Shown here: piece after piece, positions 1 through 7,800 of the stretch
How the letters are laid out: each line of letters begins with the position of its first letter
Position numbering within the stretch: position 1 is the stretch's first letter
Source of the DNA: Planctomycetia bacterium
GTDB lineage: Bacteria; Planctomycetota; Planctomycetia; Pirellulales; UBA1268
DNA: 17,938 nucleotides
Assembly: GCA_009923125.1 (NCBI GenBank)
Contig: RFUD01000005.1
Span: forward strand, 1-17,938
Reading direction: 5' to 3'
Made by a program: the position numbers and the translations under genes
Notes under the pieces: model-generated
The model's input: only the letters and a program-made list of their open reading frames with translations
The model's database searches: none
Told to the model about the DNA's origin: nothing

Positions 1-327
1 ATGGATCGCGCCGCACTCCGACTCGAATGGCACGATGCCAGCCGCGATCGCGGCCGCATCTGCGGCGCACTCGACGTAGGGCACCTCGCGCCAGCCGGTA
101 CGGCTGCCCACCATGCCTGCGGCCAGCACGGGCGCATCAGGCCAGCGCTCGCGCCAGTCACCAACGATGGTCCGAAAGGCCCCTGGGTACCCACCGGCAG
201 GCAGGTGCTGAATGCCCCAGGGACGCGCACGGCGTTCGACCACATTTCCGTCGCCAGCGAGCAGATACGCCCGCAGAGACGACGTTCCCCAGTCGAGACC
301 GATCAGAGCGGGTTTGGCGGATGGCAT
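1..327 (-). CDS. dgoK: 2-dehydro-3-deoxygalactonokinase (DgoK), N-terminal part, cut by the window edge
   Basis: This is the first 109 residues of a cytoplasmic sugar-acid kinase; the rest lies beyond the left edge. The family phosphorylates 2-dehydro-3-deoxy-D-galactonate at O6 with ATP in the De Ley-Doudoroff galactose/galactonate pathway. What is seen: an opening IGLDWGTSSLRAYLL, the first phosphate-binding loop of the ASKHA kinase fold as DgoK writes it, then GIQHLP, then GMVGSRTGWREVPYVEC, which matches the family's G-M-x-G-S-x-x-G-W-x-E-x-P-Y block. I chose the ATG at 327-325 because it puts the phosphate loop seven residues in, as is usual. An in-frame ATG at 348-346 would add MSGIVRF; neither start has a clear Shine-Dalgarno sequence. 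The XylR-type regulator gene ends 81 nt upstream on the same strand, so the two may be co-transcribed and the regulator may sense a sugar of this pathway. The family call rests on motifs recognised by eye. Confidence 0.85.
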   Translation of the reverse strand, partial: MPSAKPALIGLDWGTSSLRAYLLAGDGNVVERRARPWGIQHLPAGGYPGAFRTIVGDWRERWPDAPVLAAGMVGSRTGWREVPYVECAADAAAIAAGIVPFESECGAIH

Positions 328-366
328 AAAACGGACGATACCAGACATTTCGGAGACGGCGGGTTT

Positions 367-381
367 GGCAAGAATTTTGCC
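367..381. promoter_or_regulatory. Candidate operator palindrome upstream of dgoK
   Basis: GGCAA-GAATT-TTGCC is an inverted repeat with 5-bp arms and an A/T-rich centre. It sits between the regulator stop (409) and the dgoK start, 40 nt upstream of the 327 start or 19 nt upstream of the 348 start. The position suits a binding site for the adjacent regulator or part of a dgoK promoter. The arms are short enough to occur by chance. Confidence 0.25.
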
Positions 382-408
382 GCAATCGCACTCCTTCTCC
401 GGGATTGA

Positions 409-1602
409 TCAATGCCCTCGGGCAGCGGCGCGATACTTGAGCGGCGTCATGCCGATGGTGCGGCGCATGAGCGTGGCGAGATATTCACCGGTGCCGAATC
501 CGCTCGCCTGAGCCACCTTCGGAATCGGCAGGTCGGTCGTGGCCAAGAGATGCTTGGCCCGCTCGAGCCGCACGCGCCGGATCTCGTCGGCTGGTGAGCG
601 GCCGAGCGATTCCTGAAAAAAACGCTCCAGACTGCGCCGGGCGATCGGCACCGCCCGCAGGATGTCGTCCACTTGGATCGGCTCGGTGGCGTGCTCGCGG
701 ATGAAGCCGAGCGCCTGCAGGAGCGCGGGGTTTTGGATCAGGAGTGCGTCGGTGCTCTGCCGCGCGATGATCCCGATCGGTGGCACGAGCACGGGCGTCG
801 ACGGAATGGATTTGCCCTGCATCAGGCGTTCGAGCAGTTCGGCGGCCGTCTCGCCGATCTTTTCAGTGGCCACGGCGATGGCTGAAAGCTGCGGGAGGCA
901 GCACTCGCAGAGCAGTGGGTCGTCGTTGCCCGAGAGCACGGCCACATCCTCCGGCACGAGCAGGCCCGCGAGCCGGCAGGCATGGATCACGGCCCTGCCC
1001 TGCGAGTTGTTCCAGGTGAGCACGCCGACCGGTTTCGGCAGCTTTTGCAGCCAGTCGATGAGCGCCGCAGGAATATCGGCGACCTCCGGCCGGTCGCCGA
1101 GGGCCAGAACTTGGCAGGAGCATCCCTTCTCGCCGAGCAGCTTCGCGAATGCCTCGCGGTGCTCGCGGACGTACGACATCTTCTGCAGCCCAACGTAACC
1201 GAAGTGCTTGAAGCCCCGGTCAAGGAAATGCCTCGCCGCGAGCGTCCCGCCGGCCGCCACATCGCTGCACACCCGCGGCACTCCGGCCGCCCGGCCCGTC
1301 AATGCGATGCTCGACACGTTGACGATCGGCACGCCCGCCCGCAGCAGCGACTCGGCGGTCTTGGGGGTGGAAAGCCGGGCGATCACGCCATCCCCCCTCC
1401 AGCCCGACGGCAGAAGGCAACGCTCCCCCTCGGGCTCCACCTGGAGGAGCCAGGGCCCGTGTTGGTGGGCAAACGCCGAGATCCCCTTGATGATGCCACG
1501 GCCCCAGCCTGTGGCGGTGGACACGAGCACCGTGACTCGCGGAAACGATGCCACCGCCCCTTTCCTGGCCCGCTCGTCCCGACCATCGCTGCCGCGACCC
1601 AT
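409..1602 (-). CDS. XylR-type transcriptional regulator (sugar-binding-like domain plus AraC HTH)
   Basis: This is a cytoplasmic one-component regulator of 397 residues. Residues about 22-285 resemble the LacI/periplasmic-binding-protein ligand domain of XylR: VLVSTATGWGRGIIKGI at the start, then FKHFGYVGL, VGVLTWNNSQGRAV and VAVLSGNDDPLLCE. Residues about 290-397 are an AraC-type double helix-turn-helix, with ARRSLERFFQESLGRSP in the first half and VAQASGFGTGEYLATLMRR followed by GMTPLKYR in the second. Family members bind a sugar and activate or repress catabolic genes. I prefer ATG 1602-1600 because GAGG lies five bases upstream; a TTG at 1623-1621 would add seven residues. It stands upstream of dgoK on the same strand and divergent from the giant repeat-protein gene, so either or both could be targets. 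The effector cannot be read from the sequence; galactonate- or galactose-related sugars are a guess from the neighbour. Confidence 0.88.
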   Translation of the reverse strand: MGRGSDGRDERARKGAVASFPRVTVLVSTATGWGRGIIKGISAFAHQHGPWLLQVEPEGERCLLPSGWRGDGVIARLSTPKTAESLLRAGVPIVNVSSIALTGRAAGVPRVCSDVAAGGTLAARHFLDRGFKHFGYVGLQKMSYVREHREAFAKLLGEKGCSCQVLALGDRPEVADIPAALIDWLQKLPKPVGVLTWNNSQGRAVIHACRLAGLLVPEDVAVLSGNDDPLLCECCLPQLSAIAVATEKIGETAAELLERLMQGKSIPSTPVLVPPIGIIARQSTDALLIQNPALLQALGFIREHATEPIQVDDILRAVPIARRSLERFFQESLGRSPADEIRRVRLERAKHLLATTDLPIPKVAQASGFGTGEYLATLMRRTIGMTPLKYRAAARGH

Positions 1603-1636
1603 GCCGGCCTCTGCCCTGGTCAATTCAACACGTTTT

Positions 1637-1676
1637 CCACGCCGGCTCCAGCATACCGCGCCGAGCGTCGGCGTGG
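1637..1676. promoter_or_regulatory. 8-bp inverted repeat in the divergent intergenic region
   Basis: CCACGCCG at 1637-1644 and its exact reverse complement CGGCGTGG at 1669-1676 are separated by 24 nt. The pair lies about 35 nt upstream of the preferred regulator start at 1602, where an autoregulatory operator would be expected. It could also form a weak stem in the regulator's leader. In DNA this GC-rich an 8-bp pair is only suggestive. Confidence 0.25.
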
Positions 1677-1689
1677 CGCATCAGAAAAG

Positions 1690-1808
1690 TTTTTTCTCGC
1701 TTTTGCGCAGGATCGGAACGGGCCCAAGGGGGCTGGTTTTTTTACGTCCTTGCTGCCGTTTTTGGAAAGAAAAAATACGCAACAGGGCCGTAGAGACCCT
1801 CGTTTTTT
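1690..1808. promoter_or_regulatory. T/A-tract-rich probable promoter region of the giant repeat-protein gene
   Basis: The 261-nt stretch between the divergent genes (1603-1863) is the only clearly AT-richer DNA in the window. It holds T6 at 1690-1695, T7 at 1737-1743, T5 at 1759-1763, A6 at 1770-1775 and T6 at 1803-1808. Tract centres near 1740, 1761, 1772 and 1805 are about 21, 11 and 33 bp apart, close to whole helical turns, as in intrinsically curved promoter DNA. A weak promoter-like pair, TTGCTG (1750-1755) and AAATAC (1773-1778) with a 17-nt spacer, falls inside it. AGGT at 1854-1857 could be a weak ribosome binding site for the ATG at 1864. Confidence 0.35.
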
Positions 1809-1863
1809 CGCATTAAGTTTCAAGGGTCTTTTCGGGAGGCGGATTCCCTTCGCAGGTCGTCGC

Positions 1864-4800
1864 ATGTTCAGAGCAGCAAGCGCTTCTCAAGCACAATCAA
1901 CGCACCTCGCGCAGGCAACGCTTCGCGCGTTGGTCTGCGCGGTTGCTCTCTGCGCTGTGCCGGCGACCGCGATCGCCCAGACGAGCGGCACGTGGTCGAA
2001 CACGGCCGGCGGCACGTGGGGTGACTCGGCCAACTGGTCTGGCAGTGTCATCGCCGGCGGCACGGGAGCGGTCGCCGACTTCAGCACGCTCGACATCACG
2101 GGCGTGAAGACCGTCACGCTCAATGCTCCGGTCACGAGCGGCACGCTTCTGTTCGGCGACACCACGGGCGGTAACGGTGGCTGGACGCTCACGAGCAGCA
2201 CGCTCACGCTCGCGACCGTATCTGGCGTGCCCACGATCAGCGTGACGGGGCTGGGGAACTCCTACAATTTTGGCAACCAAAACGTCACGATCTCCAGTGT
2301 CATCGCCGGTGCGAATGGGCTGAATAAATCCGGCACAAGTGCCCTCGTCCTCTCGGCCGCCAACACCTACTCCGGCACGACGACGGTCAACGGTGGCTAC
2401 CTCGTGCTCAACAACGCGGGGGCCATCGGCAGCACGTCCGGTGTGAACGTGGCCAGCGGCGCCGGACTTGCGATCGGCAACGGAATCACGATCGGGGCCG
2501 GCAGATCGGTCTCGCTGGCGGGGTCAGGCGTGGGCAGCGATGGCGCTCTCACTGCGATCTCGGGTGGCACCGGCACATGGGCCGGTTCGGTCGCGACGGG
2601 CGGGGCACGGATTGGCTACCAGTTCAGCAATCTCGTCCTCAGTGGTTCGCTCAGCGGCGCCAGTGGCATCACGATCAGCGGCTTTGGCGGCGACACGCAG
2701 ACAAGCGGTTCGACGCAGTTCGCGGTGACGATCTCCGGCACGAATAACAACTACACCGGCACCACCGGGATTCTCCGGGGCGTGCTCAAGATCGGCGCGG
2801 ACAACGCGTTGCCGACCGCAACGACCCTCCAAGTCCAAACCGTCGCCAATTCGAGCAACAGTGCCACGTTTGATCTCAACGGCTTCAATCAGACCGTCGC
2901 CGGTCTCAGCAGCAACGTTCTCACCAACGGCACCGTCGCCACCACGTCTTCCGCGTTTCTGACGAACACCGGCCCCACGGTGAAGACGCTCACCGTCAAC
3001 ATGGCGTCGAGCGGCACGTTCGGTGGCATCATCACGGGCAACCTGGCGTTCACCAAGAGCGGAGCCGGCAATCTCACGCTGACGCCGACGCTGGTGACGG
3101 CTGCGAACACCGGCACCACGGGCACAAGCACGTTCTCCGGCGACACGTTCGTCTCCGCCGGCACGCTCACGCTCGGCAATGCCAACGCCCTCTTCGGCAG
3201 CACGTTCGACACCGCGAGCACGGGCACCCTTTCGCTCGGCACGCTGTCGGCCGCCACGTTCGGCGGCTTGAAGGGCACGGGCACGTTCGCGCTCACCAAC
3301 TCGGGTTCTGCCTTCGCGCTCTCCGTGGGCGGCAACGGCGCGTCAAGCACCTTCGCCGGTACGCTCAACGGCCTCGGCGGCCTCACGAAGGTGGGCGCCG
3401 GCACGTTCACGATGACGGGCTCGAGCGGCTACTCGGGCGTGACGACGCTCGCCGGCGGTGTCTTCGCCCTCGGCGGCGCCAATGCGATCCCCGCCAGCGG
3501 CACGATCACGTTCAGCGGCGGTGCCCTGCAATACACCGCCAGCAACACGTCCGACTACACGGCCCGGATCGCAAACAGCGGCTCGGCCGTGGCCATCGAC
3601 ACCAACGGCCAGGCTGTGACGTTCACCGGCGGCATCGACGCGACGAACACCGGCGGCTTGAGGAAGCTTGGCGCCGGCACGCTCACGCTCTCCGGGTCGA
3701 GCGGCTATTCCGGTGCCACCACGCTCGCCGGCGGCGTCCTCGCCCTCGGCAATGCCAACAGCCTGCCCACAAGTGGCAACGTCACGTTCACCGGCGGCAC
3801 GCTGCAGTATTCAGCGAGCAACACGTCCGATCTCGCCTCCCGGATCGTGAGCAGCACCGCCGCGATCGCGATCGACACCAACGGACAATCCGTCACCTGG
3901 TCCGGCAACCTGGCAAACACCAACACCGCCGGCCTCACGAAGACGGGCTCAGGCCTGCTCACTCTCTCCGGTTCCAATGCATTCACCGGGGTGATCTCGA
4001 TCGCCAGCGGCACGCTGGCCGTGGGCAGCACGACGGCCTTCCCCACGGGTGTCACCGGCGTTTCCCTCAACGGCGGCGTGCTCCAGGCGACGGCAACCTC
4101 GGCGCTTAACAATAGTGGTTTCGTTCCTTCCGGCGCGACGATCTCGCTCGGCGCCTCCGGCGGCACTCTGCTCAACAGCCTCAACACACCCAATCAGGGG
4201 CAGTGGTGGATCTATGCGCCAATCACGGGCGCGGCAGGCACCGGGGCTCTCACGTTCTCTGGCTCGATCGGCGAGACCATTGTCTGGGCATCATCGTCCT
4301 ACACCGGCGGGTCGGTGCTGTCGGGTGCCAACGTCGCGTTTGGGGCGGACTCCCCCTTGGGCACGGGCACTGTCACATTTATCGATAGCGCTGTGCGCAC
4401 GACCAGCGGCGGTGCGCGAACGTTGTCGAATGCCGTGGTGTTGGCCGGTAACGCCACGTTCAATACCCAATACAAGGATCTGACATTTAACGGCCCCGCG
4501 ACGATCCAGGGGACTACGCGAACGATCACGGTCACCGACACCACCTCCATCGCCTCCTACAACGGCTCGATCGGCGACGGTGGGTCGGGGCTCGGGCTCA
4601 CGAAGACGGGCGTCGGCACCCTCGTTCTCGGCGGCTCCAACACCTATTCCGGCACGACGACGCTCAACGCGGGCACGCTGCGGCTCGCCAACGCCGACGC
4701 ACTCGCCGGCGGCGGCAGCCTGACGTTCACCGGCGGGACGCTCCAATACACGGGCTCCAACACGGCCGACTACGCGGCGCGGATCGTGGGCAGCAGCGGC

Positions 4801-7800
4801 GCGATCGCGATCGACACCAACGGCCAGAGCGTGACGTTCGCCTCTGCTCTCGCCGCGGGCAACGCGGGCGGCCTCGCGAAGAGCGGCTCGGGCACGCTCA
4901 CGCTGACCGCGAACAACGCCTACACGGGCCTGACCACGGTCTCCGGCGGCACGCTCCAGGTCGGCAACGGCGGCGCGACGGGCTCGATCACCGGCAACAT
5001 CGCCCTGTCGAACACGGCGGCGGTCGTGTTCAACCGCTCTGACAATCTCACCTACTCGAATGCGATCAGCGGCACCGGCTCATTCACGAAGTCGGGCCCC
5101 GGCACCTTGACACTCTCCGGGAATAACACCTACGTCGGCTCGACCACCATCGCCGGGGGCTCGCTCGCGATTTCGTCCACGACGGCGCTGGCCTCCGGCT
5201 CGATCGCGCTCGACGGCGGCACGATCGTCAATGCGACGGGGGTAAGCGGTTTCGGAAGAGCGGGTGGCATCTCGACGGTCGCCATCGGACCGGGCGGGGG
5301 CACGATTCGGTCCGACGCCCGCAATGACATCAGCGGCCTCATTTCCGGCACGTCGCCTACCGCGTCGCTGACCTATGGGGCGGCCAGCGGCACCGTCAGC
5401 AACGTGGTGATGGTCATCAGCGGCAACAATACCTATGCGGGCGGCACGAAGCTCGAGTCGGGTGTTCTGTTGGTGGTGGACAACAACAACGCATTCGGCA
5501 CCGGCACGCTCGAGCTCGCCGGCGCCGGGATCCGCACCCGTAATACCGCGGTGCGAACGCTCGCCAATCAACTCGTCATTTCCGGGAATACGCTCTTCGG
5601 CACCGCCGCCAACCCGGACAACGATCTCATCTTCACCGGATCCACGACGCTCGTCGGCGGATCTCGCACCTTGCAGGTCGATTTCAACACGGTCGCAGGC
5701 GGCACAGGCGCTGGTCTGATGGGCGCGATCGGCGACAACGGGAATGGCTTCGGCATCACGAAGTCGGGTGCCGGCATCCTCACGCTCGGCGGGGCGAACG
5801 CCTACTCCGGCACGACCACGCTCAACGCCGGCACGCTCCGGCTGGCCAACCAATTCGCCTTGCAAAACTCGACGCTTGCGCTTTCGGGTACGGGCAGCGT
5901 GTTGCTCGATGCGGCCGTCTCGGGTAACGCGTTCACGATCGCCGGGCTTTCAGCGTCGAGCACCGCCGCCACGCTTGCCCTCCAAAACTCCTCCACAACT
6001 GCAATCGCTCTCACTGTCGGCGGCAACAACGCGAGCACGACCTATGCCGGCTCGCTCACCGGGGCCGGCTCGCTCGAAAAGGTGGGCACTGGCACGCTGA
6101 TCCTCTCGGGTTCCAGTACGTTCGCAGGCACGACTACAGTGACGGGGGGCACGCTGCAAGTCGGCGGCGGTGGCACGGGCGGGGCGCTTACTGGCAACCT
6201 CGTCAACAACGCTGCTCTTATTTTCAATCGCTCCGACGCGTCCACGTACGCCGGCGGCATCAGTGGCTCGGGCGGCGTCACGAAATCGGGTGCCGGACTG
6301 CTCACGCTCTCCGGTTCGAACAGCTATGCCGGCGACACGACGCTCGCCGGCGGCACGCTCGGGATCGCCAACGCCAATGCGCTGACCGCGAGCGGAAACG
6401 TCATCTTCACCGGTGGCGCTTTCCAGTATTCGGGCGCTTACGCGACCGACCTCTCGAGCCGAATCGTCAACAGTTCGGGTGCTGTCGCGATCGACACCAA
6501 CGGCCAAACCATCTCGTTCGCGAGCAGCCTCGCCGCAACCAATATTGGCGGCCTCACGAAGCTTGGGTCAGGAACGCTCGCACTCTCGGTCGCGAACTCC
6601 CTGACCGGCCCGGTCACACTCGGCGGCGGAGTCCTTGCCGTGGCCAACGCCAACGGCCTGCCTGCGAGCGGCACGGTCTCGTTCACGGGTGGAACGCTGC
6701 AGTATTCTGCCTCGTACAAGCCCGACCTGTCTGGCCGGATCGCTAGCAGCTCCGGGGCGATCGCGATCGACACGAACTCCCAGAACGTCACGTTCGCCAC
6801 CAGCCTCGTGGCGAGCAACGTGGGTGGCCTCGCGAAGTCGGGCACCGGCACGCTCACGCTCTCGGCGTCCAACGCCTACTCGGGCGTCACGACCGTCGAC
6901 GTCGGCAGTCTGGCATTGACGGACGCCGGGGCCCTGGGTGCGAGCACGGCCATCACGGTGAACGGCCTCGCTGCAATGACGCTCAACAACGGCATCACAG
7001 CCGGCCAGGGAAAGACCGTGACGGTGAACTCGAATGCCGGTTCTGGAGGCCTGCAGGGCAACAACGGCACCGGCACCTGGGCCGGCAACGTGACCATGGG
7101 CGGCGGGCGACTGGGCTACGACTCGTCCGGCAGCCTCGTCGTCACCGGCTCCGTCGGCGGCGCCGGCCTGATCATCTCCGGCATGGGCGGTGACACGAAC
7201 ACCAACGTCGCCGGCTACTCCGTCACGCTCGCCGGGCCGGCCGGCTACACGGGCAGCACGCAGATCATCCGCGGCTGGCTCAAGATCGGAGCCGACGACA
7301 CGCTGCCCGTCGGCACGACGCTGAACGTCTTTTCGATCGGCAACAACTCTGCGGCGGCACAGGCAGCCACGTTTGACCTGAACGGCTTCAATCAGACCGT
7401 CGCGGGGCTCACCAGCAGCGGCAACAACGGGAAGACCGGCTACGCCAACGGCTACGTCACGAACACCGGCGCGACTGTGAAGACGCTGACCGTGAACCAG
7501 GCCACGAGCGGCACGTTCGGCGGCCTGATCACCGGCAACCTCGCCTTCACGAAGACCGGGGCCGGAAACCTCACGCTGATGCCTGTCTTCGTCACGACTC
7601 CGGGCTCGAATGCCTTCGTGAACGGCACGAACACGTACACGGGTGACACGCTCGTCTCCGCCGGCATGCTCACGCTCTCGAGCGCCACCACGAGCACGTC
7701 GCTCGCCCTCGCCGGCAGCACGTTCGATTCGAACGGCGCCGGCACGCTGTCGTTCGGTTCGATGACGGCCGCCACATTCGGCGGCCTCAAGGGCGCCGGC

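Noticed and set aside
1..408. 135-codon plus-strand open frame at the left edge
   Set aside because: The minus strand encodes an unmistakable DgoK N-terminus over the same bases.
982..1863. N-terminal extension of the giant repeat-protein frame by 294 codons
   Set aside because: It is antisense to the well-supported XylR-type gene, lacks protein-like composition, and would bury the clear signal peptide that starts at 1864.
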